Shown: positions 1 through 5,646 of the stretch, piece by piece
Position numbering within the stretch: position 1 is the first letter of the stretch
How the letters are laid out: the number at the start of each line of letters is the position of its first letter
NCBI GenBank assembly: GCA_007125255.1
Contig: SLDM01000229.1
Coordinates: 1-8,169, forward strand
Reading direction: 5' to 3'
Source of the DNA: Phycisphaerales bacterium
GTDB taxonomy: Bacteria > Planctomycetota > Phycisphaerae > Phycisphaerales > SM1A02
Length of the DNA stretch: 8,169 nt
The notes under the pieces: generated by a model
Told to the model about the DNA's origin: nothing
Database searches by the model: none
Seen by the model: only the letters and a program-made list of their open reading frames with translations
Program-made: the position numbers and the translations under genes

Positions 1-27
1 CGCTATCGCGCCGCCGCAGAGGGCTGA
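1..27 (+). CDS. Possible C-terminal tail of an upstream gene (partial)
   Basis: Frame 1 reads RYRAAAEG and then a TGA at 25-27. The next gene starts 22 bases later, so this could be the end of an upstream gene in the same operon. Eight codons are too few to identify a family or to prove coding. The call rests only on the open frame up to the window edge and the tight spacing. Confidence 0.2.
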   Translation, partial: RYRAAAEG

Positions 28-49
28 TGTTCGCCGGATGAGGAACACT

Positions 50-724
50 ATGAAGATCGGTGAGACATGGAACGAATCCGAATTCTATCGGGACGAATTG
101 ACCGGACGATGGATTCGCCGTCTGACAACACAGGGACGGATCAACCAGACGCCTACGTACCACACGAATTCCGGCTTCACGGCAGACGGCTCGTTCATTG
201 CTTTTGCCTCCGTGCGGGACGATGCGACGTGGATTATCCGGGCGGACGTACGGACAGGCGAACTCATGGCACTGTGCATAGGGCGGTCGAGGGCGGTCGT
301 TGCGGTCCTGTTCATCCTGGCGGTCGTGGGGCTGCTGGCGGCATCACAAACCGAATCATCGCGGCCGACGGTCGTCATCCACGTGACCTCGGGGCCGGAA
401 AATCTGGTGGCGATCGAGCGGGCCTACCAGATGGCCCGGGCCGGATTGAAGGAGCAGCGGAACGTTGTTCTCTACTTCAGCCAGGGCGGCACCCAGACGG
501 CGGTTCGCCGTTTTCCGCGCGAGATGCGCATCGATGCCCGCTCCAGCTACTGGCAGCGTTTTCAGGACCTGATTCACGAGGGGGCGCGGCCGGTGATCTG
601 TGGTGATTCGGCATCCCTGCTCGGAATCCAGGATGGTGAGTTCTTTCAGAACACCGAGATCACCAATGATGACCGTGCGATCTACCGCATCACGGGAACC
701 CGCGCTACCGTCTGGACGTTCTGA
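50..724 (+). CDS. Chimeric protein: propeller-like N-terminus, membrane segment, DsrE-like domain
   Basis: The 224-residue frame has two unlike parts. Residues 1-72 look like the start of an oligogalacturonate-lyase-type (WD40-like propeller) protein: a short N-terminal strand region, then TNSGFTADGSFIAFASVRDD and a strand ending in RADVRTGEL. A propeller should continue for some 300 further residues but stops here. Residues 77-100 are a hydrophobic helix (VVAVLFILAVVGLLAAS) resembling a signal peptide or anchor. Residues 105-224 resemble DsrE/DsrF-family sulfur-relay proteins: TVVIHVTSGPENL, a helix, NVVLYFSQGG, then LIHEGARPVICGDSASLLGI and a final TVWTF strand. Only one cysteine (C184) sits at the usual DsrE cysteine site. 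The start at 50 has GAGGA at 40-44; an in-frame ATG at 38 is also possible. An ATG at 266 would give a 152-residue exported DsrE protein with a normal signal peptide and no propeller. The frame may therefore be a deletion fusion with the true DsrE product beginning at 266. The family calls are from motif recognition only. Confidence 0.6.
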   Translation: MKIGETWNESEFYRDELTGRWIRRLTTQGRINQTPTYHTNSGFTADGSFIAFASVRDDATWIIRADVRTGELMALCIGRSRAVVAVLFILAVVGLLAASQTESSRPTVVIHVTSGPENLVAIERAYQMARAGLKEQRNVVLYFSQGGTQTAVRRFPREMRIDARSSYWQRFQDLIHEGARPVICGDSASLLGIQDGEFFQNTEITNDDRAIYRITGTRATVWTF

Positions 725-729
725 GGAAA

Positions 730-847
730 GTGACGGAGTAACGGAGTGACGAAGTGACGAAGGAGTGGGGAAGGAGGCATCGATATCTCGACTCCTTGAT
801 GCCTTCCCTCCGTCCCTCCGTCGCTCTGTCGCTTCGTCGCTTTTCCC
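730..847. repeat. Inverted pair of octamer arrays between converging genes; candidate two-way terminator
   Basis: The left arm (730-761) is four octamers in a row: GTGACGGA, GTAACGGA, GTGACGAA, GTGACGAA. The right arm (809-840) is four opposite-strand octamers: TCCGTCCC, TCCGTCGC, TCTGTCGC, TTCGTCGC, followed by TTTTCCC. The arms can pair with G-U wobbles. The centre adds GGCATC (776-781) pairing with GATGCC (798-803) and GGGAA (768-772) pairing with TTCCC (804-808). The left arm starts 5 bases after the stop codon of the plus-strand gene. The right arm ends 8 bases short of the stop codon of the minus-strand gene. Placement between two converging 3' ends suggests a shared terminator or mRNA-end structure, but there is no clean T-tract, so this is inference. 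Confidence 0.7.
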
Positions 848-848
848 G

Positions 849-1130
849 TCACCTTCGTGAACTCTTCCGGCTGATGGCGCTGCTGCCGCCGAAAGAGCCC
901 AGGTCGATGAGGACCGCCACCACCACGAGAACGAGGTAGATGCCGTCGACGGAGCCGTTGCTGTTGATGGCAAAGGCGTAAGCCAGGGTGGTCAGGGGGA
1001 AGAAGATGAACCCCAGCACCGGCCAGAGGACGGTTTCATACGCGCTGCCGAGATAGCCGCTGAACAGGAAGATCAGGACGATCACGACGCGGGGGGTGAT
1101 CAGCGCCAGCAGTGCGAGTAGGCATCCCAT
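849..1130 (-). CDS. Small three-helix membrane protein, unknown function
   Basis: This 93-residue protein has three predicted membrane helices at about residues 3-23, 33-55 and 64-80, and a basic tail ending SRKSSRR. The start MGCLLALLALITPR, the middle WPVLGFIFFPLTTLAYA and the end VLIDLGSFGGSS resemble a family of short conserved hypothetical membrane proteins that I recall mainly from actinobacteria and other high-GC phyla; no function is known to me. It is transcribed divergently from nuoA and converges on the DsrE-like gene. There is no strong Shine-Dalgarno before the ATG at 1130 (TGCAGGC only), so the start is likely but not certain. Dense hydrophobic periodicity makes a chance open frame unlikely. 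Confidence 0.75.
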   Translation of the reverse strand: MGCLLALLALITPRVVIVLIFLFSGYLGSAYETVLWPVLGFIFFPLTTLAYAFAINSNGSVDGIYLVLVVVAVLIDLGSFGGSSAISRKSSRR

Positions 1131-1158
1131 GCCTGCATGTCATACCCGCTCCGGCGAC

Positions 1159-1187
1159 TTGAGGCAAACGGTCATCCCGCATATCCT
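1159..1187 (+). promoter_or_regulatory. Possible sigma-70-type promoter for nuoA
   Basis: TTGAGG at 1159-1164 and TATCCT at 1182-1187 are separated by 17 bases and lie about 70 bases before the nuoA start, in the 129-base gap between two divergent genes. Each box matches four of six consensus positions. Planctomycete promoters are poorly defined, so this is a weak candidate. Confidence 0.25.
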
Positions 1188-1244
1188 GCCCGCTCTCGAC
1201 CCTCGGGTGATCCGGTCATCTGCCCCCCTCCCCGCATTACGGCC

Positions 1245-1253
1245 GGAAAGGAG
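1245..1253 (+). promoter_or_regulatory. Shine-Dalgarno that fixes the nuoA start at GTG 1260
   Basis: GGAAAGGAG ends six bases before GTG at 1260. This decides against the upstream in-frame ATG at 1137, which would add 41 residues (proline- and arginine-rich) that NuoA proteins do not have. Confidence 0.7.
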
Positions 1254-1259
1254 TCTGGC

Positions 1260-1652
1260 GTGTACACGTTCGCGTTCGATCTGCAAAGCTACGCCCCGAT
1301 CGGCATCCTCATCATCATGGCGATCTTTTTCGGCGCGTTCAATCTGATCGCGACGCATCTGCTCGGTCCCTCCCGCCACAGCGAAGAGAAGGACGGCACC
1401 TACGAATCGGGCATGGAGCCGATCGGAAGTGCCCGAAAGCGGTTCAACATCCGGTTCTACATCCTGGCGATGACGTTTCTCGTCTTCGACGTGGAGATTG
1501 TCTTCCTCTATCCGTGGGCGGTCACGTTCGCCAAGCTCGTGCCGCAGAGTCCCGAGTCGGCGATGTTCCTCGGCCGGATCAGCTTCTTCATCGGCACCTC
1601 GATCATCGCCTACATCTACGCCTGGCGCAAGGGTGTCTTCCGCTGGGACTGA
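1260..1652 (+). CDS. nuoA: NADH-quinone oxidoreductase subunit A
   Basis: NuoA is a small membrane subunit of respiratory complex I, at the junction of the peripheral and membrane arms near the quinone site. The 130-residue length is normal for the family. Three membrane helices lie at about residues 12-35, 64-88 and 101-121. The signature loop YESGMEP is at 48-54, with E49 in the conserved position. The second-helix motif FDVEIVFLYPWA is at 76-87 and contains the conserved acidic pair D77 and E79. The GTG start is chosen because a good Shine-Dalgarno precedes it and because the N-terminus YTFAFDLQSYAPIGIL matches the family. Unusually, no nuoB or other nuo gene follows: the next gene, 76 bases downstream, is a DUF4105 protein, and the gene upstream points away. 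The rest of complex I must be elsewhere if it exists in this genome. Identification is secure. Confidence 0.95.
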   Translation: MYTFAFDLQSYAPIGILIIMAIFFGAFNLIATHLLGPSRHSEEKDGTYESGMEPIGSARKRFNIRFYILAMTFLVFDVEIVFLYPWAVTFAKLVPQSPESAMFLGRISFFIGTSIIAYIYAWRKGVFRWD

Positions 1653-1728
1653 CCCGTTGACCGATCCGCTTCGCCGGACAACGATGTGCGACAGCCGCGT
1701 GGAGTGACCAGGAACGGATGGCCGCGGT

Positions 1729-2778
1729 ATGCTGGCTGCCCGCATGGTCGAACGTTGCGAATCCAATCACGCTGACTCCTCGCGGCCGATCCGCTGGCGA
1801 TCCCGCCTGGGCCGGGTCGGTCTCGCCCTGATCGTGCTGCTGTTCACGCTCTGGGGGGCTGCGGCCATTTCCCTGTCGAATCTGCCCGTGGCGCCGATCC
1901 GGCTTCTCCTGGCCATCGCCTTCACGGCACTTGGACTATGGACCATCCGGATGCTGATGGTCCCTCCGCGCGGGCGCCACCGGTTCGCCGGACTCACGTT
2001 CCCGCTCACCTTCGTGATCGTCTGGACGTGGTGGTGGCTGATCCCGCCCTCTCATGATCGGGACTGGGTGGAGCCGCAAAGTCGCCTGCCCACGATCGAG
2101 ATCGCAGAGGACACACTGACCATCAATGCGTATCGCGACTTTCGGTACGACTCGAACGAAGCGTTTGACGCGATCTTCCGCACCCGCGAGGTTGCCCTCA
2201 GCGCGATCGAGTCGGCGGATCTCTATCTTTCGCGCTGGCAATCGCGCGGGGACGGGTCGGGGCGCACCGCGCATACCTTTCTCGGCTTCAATGTGCGGGA
2301 TGAGCAGCCGATCATCATCTCGATCGAGGCGCGACTGGAGCGGGGCGAATCGTTCGGGCTGATCCGGTCGTGTTTCAAGCAGCACGAGCTGATCTACGTG
2401 GTTGGCTCACCCCGGGATGTCGTCGGCGTGCGCGTCCGGCATCGCGGAGAGCGGGTCACCCGGTTCCGGCTGCGGGCGGCGCCGGAAGAGGTCCGGTCGC
2501 TGCTTCTGGAGTATGCGCGGGAAGTCAACGAGTTGGCGGAGCAGCCCCGGTGGTACCACCTGCTGCGGAACAACTGCACGACGAACATCGTGCGGATCGC
2601 CTTTCCCGACCGGCGCCGGGCGCGGTGGGATTATCGGCTGCTTCTGAACGGCCGCGCGGACCGATTCGCCCATGCGCACGGCCTGATCGACGACTCCGTG
2701 GCGCTGGAACAGCTCCGTTCGGAGGCGGTCGTGGGGCCGCATGACCGGCTGATCAAACCGGCCAGGCCGCAGGAGTGA
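1729..2778 (+). CDS. Membrane-anchored DUF4105 (Lnb N-terminal-like) protein
   Basis: The 349-residue protein has three N-terminal membrane helices (about residues 28-50, 55-77 and 87-106, the last ending in WTWWWLIPP) and then a soluble domain likely outside the membrane. The soluble part has DUF4105 features: TINAYRDFRYDS (131-142), AHTFLGF (181-187), a segment ending ELIYVVGSPRDVVGVRVR (220-237), and WYHLLRNNCTTNIV (275-288). H182 and C283 are the likely active-site pair of the cysteine-peptidase or amidase-like fold proposed for this family; the substrate is unknown. In Bifidobacterium lacto-N-biosidase (Lnb) a related domain is reported, but that does not give a function here. Start choice is uncertain: the ATG at 1729 has only GGAACGG about 12 bases before it, and an in-frame ATG lies at 1744. 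The gene may be co-transcribed with nuoA, 76 bases upstream. Confidence 0.85.
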   Translation: MLAARMVERCESNHADSSRPIRWRSRLGRVGLALIVLLFTLWGAAAISLSNLPVAPIRLLLAIAFTALGLWTIRMLMVPPRGRHRFAGLTFPLTFVIVWTWWWLIPPSHDRDWVEPQSRLPTIEIAEDTLTINAYRDFRYDSNEAFDAIFRTREVALSAIESADLYLSRWQSRGDGSGRTAHTFLGFNVRDEQPIIISIEARLERGESFGLIRSCFKQHELIYVVGSPRDVVGVRVRHRGERVTRFRLRAAPEEVRSLLLEYAREVNELAEQPRWYHLLRNNCTTNIVRIAFPDRRRARWDYRLLLNGRADRFAHAHGLIDDSVALEQLRSEAVVGPHDRLIKPARPQE

Positions 2779-2908
2779 ACCAGATTCACCTGTTCTCCCC
2801 GGCATCCTCCGGATCGATCCAAGTCAATGGCACCGCTGGTCGACCTTGGCCGTTGGCGCCATGATTGCGTCGAACAATCAGTTCCACACCACGATAGTGA
2901 GGAGACTC

Positions 2909-3997
2909 ATGCAGAACTGCAGGCTGAACAAGAGAATCCACGAGGATTCCCAGGGCGACCAGGCCTCGATGTCCGGGAGCTTCACCGACATGCGTGAAGA
3001 ACTGATCGATCTCGCATTCCAGCCGATTGTCAACCTCGAATCGGCATCGATGCTGGGCTACGAAGTGCTGGTCCGGCCGACACCCGAAAGCGGCTTTCGG
3101 CATCCGGGAGAGTTGATCGAGGAATCCGTGCGCATGGGCGTCGCCCACCAGCTCGATCGGATCATTCGGTGCAAGGCGCTGAAGGCGATCGAACATCTTC
3201 CCGGACCACGGCGGCTCTTTCTCAACAATCTCCCGCAGAGCTTTGCCCACCCCGACTTCGTGCTGGAGGTTCTGGAAGACCTTTCGGAACATCCGCACGT
3301 GGCATCGGAGAGAATCGTTCTCGAGTTGACCGAATGGGTCGGGGAAATGCGCGATGGCGGCATCGACACCAACACGCTGGCGTTACGTGAGAACGGCGTG
3401 CAGATCGCGCTCGACGACGTCGGCGCCGGGATCAACGGCCTCAATCAGCTCATGGCGGTCCGGCCCGACTGGATCAAGCTCGACCGAATGCTCATCAGCC
3501 ACATCGACACCGATGGGCTGAAGCAGAACCTGGTGCGCGTGCTGGTGCGCTTTGCCCAGTTGAGTCACCTTCACCTCATTGCCGAAGGCGTGGAACGACG
3601 TGAAGAGCTGGAGACGATCATTCAACTCGGCGTGATGCATGCTCAAGGGTATTTCCTCGCCCGGCCGGGCCCGGACTTTGTCGAACTCTCCGAAGACCTC
3701 ATCGAGCTGATTCACCGCCTGCATCGCCGGCGCGAAACGCCGGCCCTGTTCGGCCCCTCGGTCCTCCGGATCGAGGAACTCGCCGAGCCGGTACTCAATC
3801 TCGAATCTCCCGAACACTGGGCGTCGCTGCGGGATGCCGCCCTGGCGGACCGCGGTGTCACCGGAATCGTGATCAACGCGCACCAGTTCATCGACCGGGA
3901 TCGCATGGAGCCCGGGATGTCGTGTCCGGCCCCGATGACCTCAGAGCCGCGTCCTGCCGAGAAGCGAATGGCCGTCGAAGCGGGAACACTGCTCTAG
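2909..3997 (+). CDS. EAL-domain c-di-GMP phosphodiesterase, front part of an EAL-CBS-GGDEF protein
   Basis: This 362-residue product should hydrolyse c-di-GMP in the cytoplasm. The EAL domain spans about residues 34-270. The expected metal- and substrate-binding residues are visible: E52 in YEVLVRP, N107 in LFLNNLP, E139 in VLELTE, D169 and D170 in IALDDVGAG, K190 in WIKLDR, E226 in LIAEGVE, and Q246 in AQGYF. The 30, 21, 36 and 20-residue spacings from E139 to Q246 match those I remember for RocR-type EAL enzymes, so activity is expected. From about 285 the sequence resembles the first half of a CBS pair. It then breaks off inside the second CBS unit (VEAGTLL) at a TAG stop. The following codons, in the same frame, continue the CBS domain. 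The start at 2909 is preceded by GAGGAG at 2899-2904; an ATG at 2969 (MSGSFTD) is an alternative. It lies 130 bases after the DUF4105 gene. Confidence 0.88.
   Translation: MQNCRLNKRIHEDSQGDQASMSGSFTDMREELIDLAFQPIVNLESASMLGYEVLVRPTPESGFRHPGELIEESVRMGVAHQLDRIIRCKALKAIEHLPGPRRLFLNNLPQSFAHPDFVLEVLEDLSEHPHVASERIVLELTEWVGEMRDGGIDTNTLALRENGVQIALDDVGAGINGLNQLMAVRPDWIKLDRMLISHIDTDGLKQNLVRVLVRFAQLSHLHLIAEGVERREELETIIQLGVMHAQGYFLARPGPDFVELSEDLIELIHRLHRRRETPALFGPSVLRIEELAEPVLNLESPEHWASLRDAALADRGVTGIVINAHQFIDRDRMEPGMSCPAPMTSEPRPAEKRMAVEAGTLL
3995..3997 (+). other. In-frame TAG splitting a CBS domain
   Basis: The frame reads ...GTLL, TAG, then EVMRLLAQQ... with no frame change, and both sides belong to one CBS unit. 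The DNA around it is CTCTAGGAGGTGATG. Reading through would give one 608-residue EAL-CBS-CBS-GGDEF protein from 2909 to 4735. Explanations are a nonsense mutation or sequencing error (for example GAG or CAG changed to TAG), programmed readthrough, or real splitting into two chains. Confidence 0.8.
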
Positions 3998-4000
3998 GAG

Positions 4001-4735
4001 GTGATGCGCCTGCTGGCTCAGCAGCCACAGGATGCAGGGCGGCCGATTCTGGTCCACCGTCGCGGCAAGCTGGTCGGCGTCGTGCGCTACGCCTGCCTGC
4101 TCGAAGCCATGGCCACCTCCCGGGAGGAAGCGAATTGCCACCTGATGCCGCTCAGCGGCATGCCGGGAACGGCGCAGGCCGACCGCTGGATGAGCCAGCG
4201 CCGCCACGATGAAGACCCGCCTGATCTGGCGCTGATCGATCTTCGGTACTTCAACGCGTACAACCGGGCCCACGGCTACGAGCTGGGCGATCAGATGCTG
4301 CTCAGTCTCGTGGAGTTGATCCGGGAAGAACTGGTCCACGCGCAGGACGGCGTGCCATTCTGCGCTCATCTGGGGAACGACCGGTTTCTCGTCGCCTGCC
4401 GGCCCGGCCACCAGCTGAGACTTCGATCGATCATTGATCGCTTCCGGGAGCGGCGGGGGCGCTACTTCTCCAACGTCGAGATTGCATGCAACGGTTTCCG
4501 GGCCCATCCCGAGGACCCGCAATCGCCGGTCCATCCGCTCACGAGCGTGCGGGTCATCTACTTTCCCAACGCCGTTGCGCACGTCGAGACCTGCCGCGAT
4601 GTGCAGCGGTGGGCGGAAAGCGTCTCGGCCGGGGAAGATGAATCCACGATACTCAACGAGGTTCTGATGATTGCGGCCGAGGCAACGAGCCCGCGGAAGG
4701 TGAGCGATCCGTTGGCAGCGCGTCACGTGGCGTGA
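4001..4735 (+). CDS. CBS remnant plus degenerate GGDEF domain, rear part of an EAL-CBS-GGDEF protein
   Basis: The 244-residue frame opens at GTG 4001 (or ATG 4004). Residues 1-45 are the second half of a CBS unit: RPILVHRRGKLVGVVRYACLLEAM. Residues 75-225 follow the GGDEF fold: DLALIDLRYFNAYNRAHGYE (75-94), GDQMLLSLVELIREEL (96-111), then HLGNDRFLV (123-131) where an active cyclase would have a GGDEF or GGEEF signature. The signature here is GNDRF, so cyclase activity is probably lost and a regulatory or GTP-sensing role is more likely. In the known EAL-CBS-GGDEF architecture these domains are one chain with the preceding gene. The AGGAGG at 3996-4001 overlaps the stop and abuts the start, which is too close for a normal ribosome site. 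The TGA at 4733-4735 is followed 26 bases later by an octamer array. Confidence 0.8.
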   Translation: MMRLLAQQPQDAGRPILVHRRGKLVGVVRYACLLEAMATSREEANCHLMPLSGMPGTAQADRWMSQRRHDEDPPDLALIDLRYFNAYNRAHGYELGDQMLLSLVELIREELVHAQDGVPFCAHLGNDRFLVACRPGHQLRLRSIIDRFRERRGRYFSNVEIACNGFRAHPEDPQSPVHPLTSVRVIYFPNAVAHVETCRDVQRWAESVSAGEDESTILNEVLMIAAEATSPRKVSDPLAARHVA

Positions 4736-4761
4736 GGTGAGGGATCAAGGTATCGGGGGGG

Positions 4762-4785
4762 GTGACGAAGTGACGGAGTGACGGA
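4762..4785 (+). repeat. Octamer array, three units
   Basis: The units are GTGACGAA, GTGACGGA and GTGACGGA, followed by GGGAGGGG. The array lies 26 bases after the stop codon of the GGDEF half-gene, with the same sense orientation as the array after the DsrE-like gene. Confidence 0.75.
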
Positions 4786-4861
4786 GGGAGGGGTTCCGAC
4801 GGAGCGTCGTACCCCGGTCCGGTGACCTACCTTCCACCTCGCACGGCCGACTCGCCGCGCT

Positions 4862-4873
4862 CGCTGGCCAGCG
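4862..4873. repeat. Perfect 12-base palindrome
   Basis: CGCTGGCCAGCG is its own reverse complement. It could be a protein-binding site or an RNA hairpin, or chance in GC-rich DNA. Nothing around it decides. Confidence 0.4.
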
Positions 4874-4886
4874 CACCCGGTCTTGT

Positions 4887-4910
4887 GCGCGCAGGATACT
4901 CTCTGCGCGC
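4887..4910. repeat. Strong GC hairpin
   Basis: GCGCGCAG (4887-4894) pairs perfectly with CTGCGCGC (4903-4910) across an 8-base loop. No T-tract follows on either strand, so it is not a standard intrinsic terminator. It might serve as an mRNA 3' structure for the GGDEF half-gene. Confidence 0.45.
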
Positions 4911-4932
4911 GACGTCGTCTCTATCCTCCCTG

Positions 4933-4953
4933 GAATCCCGTTTCCGCGGGAAT
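4933..4953. repeat. dRS3-like or REP-like palindrome
   Basis: GGAATCCCG, a short spacer and CGGGAAT, followed by GACGAA, resemble the widely dispersed ATTCCCG...CGGGAAT type of small inverted repeat (dRS3 in Neisseria, similar REP units elsewhere). Only one copy is visible, so it is assigned by resemblance. Confidence 0.4.
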
Positions 4954-4989
4954 GACGAATTCAGGACTCTCGCCTGAAACACTCACCTC

Positions 4990-5043
4990 TTCGTCACTCC
5001 GTTACTCCGTCACTTCGTCACTTTCCCTTCGTGCCTCCGTGCC
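4990..5043 (-). repeat. Octamer array, six units in two blocks
   Basis: On the plus strand the units are TTCGTCAC, TCCGTTAC, TCCGTCAC, TTCGTCAC, then TTTCCC, then TTCGTGCC and TCCGTGCC. The reverse complement of 4990-5013 is identical to 730-753 (24 bases). It mirrors the array at 4762-4785 and lies just beyond the minus-strand terminator at 5076-5120. Confidence 0.8.
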
Positions 5044-5075
5044 TTCCTCTTCGCCTGCAGACAAAGGAGGTGTTC

Positions 5076-5120
5076 AAAAACTAAAATCCCCTGAAGCAGC
5101 GGTGGGGACTGCTCCAGGGG
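5076..5120 (-). terminator. Intrinsic terminator on the minus strand
   Basis: Read on the minus strand, CCCCTGGAGCAG (5120-5109), a 9-base loop and CTGCTTCAGGGG (5099-5088) form a 12-pair stem with one G-U wobble, followed by ATTTTAGTTTTT. On the plus strand the same position is an A-C mismatch and there is no T-tract, so the minus strand is the functional one. It lies over 500 bases beyond the nrdJ stop, so it ends either a long nrdJ 3' region or a separate small RNA. Confidence 0.7.
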
Positions 5121-5455
5121 GAGGGAAGAGAAGGTCGCCCTTTGGGGGTCATGGCTCGCATCATGCGAGCGGGCGGCCTTCAGGCGCCGGAATCGTCGCG
5201 AACGACGAACGACGCGGAAACGACACGATGACACACAAGCGTGTGGAGACGGTCACGTCCGGTGACGCGAAAGGTAAACGCACCGGAGTGGCGGGGCTTC
5301 GCTGTACTCCCTGCTGGCCGCCGCCGTTGCAAGATAGATCCATCCACTCGCCGACCGATTGATGTCTCCGTTCCGTGCTGCCGTGCCACCGCTGACCGGT
5401 CCTGCGCGACGAACCCGCGGAGCGTCCGGGTTGCGCCTGGGTAGTGCAGGGGTTT
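5121..5455 (-). ncRNA. Candidate structured RNA ending at the terminator
   Basis: Between nrdJ and the terminator several consecutive stems are visible: 5401-5405 with 5446-5450 enclosing AACCCG (5412-5417) with CGGGTT (5427-5432); GGAGT (5285-5289) with ACTCC (5306-5310) enclosing GCG/CGC; TCCGGT (5258-5263) with ACCGGA (5282-5287); CACAC (5232-5236) with GTGTG (5241-5245); TCGTCG (5193-5198) with CGACGA (5203-5208), giving a UUCG loop on the minus strand; 5172-5188; and GCTCGCA (5154-5160) with TGCGAGC (5164-5170). It does not match RNase P RNA, tmRNA, SRP RNA or riboswitches I can recall. Its 5' end is a guess. GC-rich DNA folds easily, so this is only a candidate. Confidence 0.3.
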
Positions 5456-5606
5456 TCGAGGAGGAGTATGACTCATGACTCTTGACCGGGGGCCGGGGTG
5501 GCTGTCGTTACCGCGATCACGATCGTTCCGATTGATCCGGCGATGTTCAGTTTCAGAAATTCCTTGGAAAAAAACGCGCTACTCACGATCGTCAAACCTT
5601 CAAACC

Positions 5607-5646
5607 TCCGTGCCTCCGTGCCTCCGTGCCTCCTTACCTTCGTGTC
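5607..5646 (-). repeat. Octamer array just after the nrdJ stop
   Basis: On the plus strand the units are TCCGTGCC three times, TCCTTACC and TTCGTGTC, followed by TTTCCC. In nrdJ sense this reads: stop codon, a short purine run containing GGGAAA, GACACGAA, GGTAAGGA, then GGCACGGA three times. The layout (stop, GGAAA-type run, octamers) matches the ends of the genes at 724 and 849. Confidence 0.8.

Noticed and set aside
730..840. CRISPR array
   Set aside because: The units are 8 bases, contiguous, with no spacers and no cas genes nearby.
1137..1259. A 41-residue N-terminal extension of NuoA from ATG 1137
   Set aside because: The residues are not membrane-like or conserved, and the strong Shine-Dalgarno is at 1245-1253.
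1140..1766. A 208-codon minus-strand frame across nuoA
   Set aside because: It is antisense to a certain gene, rich in Arg, Asp and Glu as GC-rich shadows are, and has no motif.
2811..2820. GGATCGATCC palindrome before the EAL gene
   Set aside because: It is a perfect 10-base palindrome, but short and with no second copy nearby to support an operator.
3996..4006. AGGAGG followed by GTG and ATG as a true start for the GGDEF half
   Set aside because: The spacing to either start is zero to two bases, too short. The bases simply encode E-V-M of the CBS unit, so independent initiation is not shown.
4883..5362. A 159-codon plus-strand open frame
   Set aside because: It runs through the dRS3-like palindrome, an octamer array and the terminator stem. 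Its composition is repeat-derived and no fold or motif is visible.
5180..5476. A 98-codon minus-strand frame starting at 5476
   Set aside because: It has no recognisable motif, a weak ribosome site, and overlaps the dense hairpins. A structured RNA or plain spacer fits as well.
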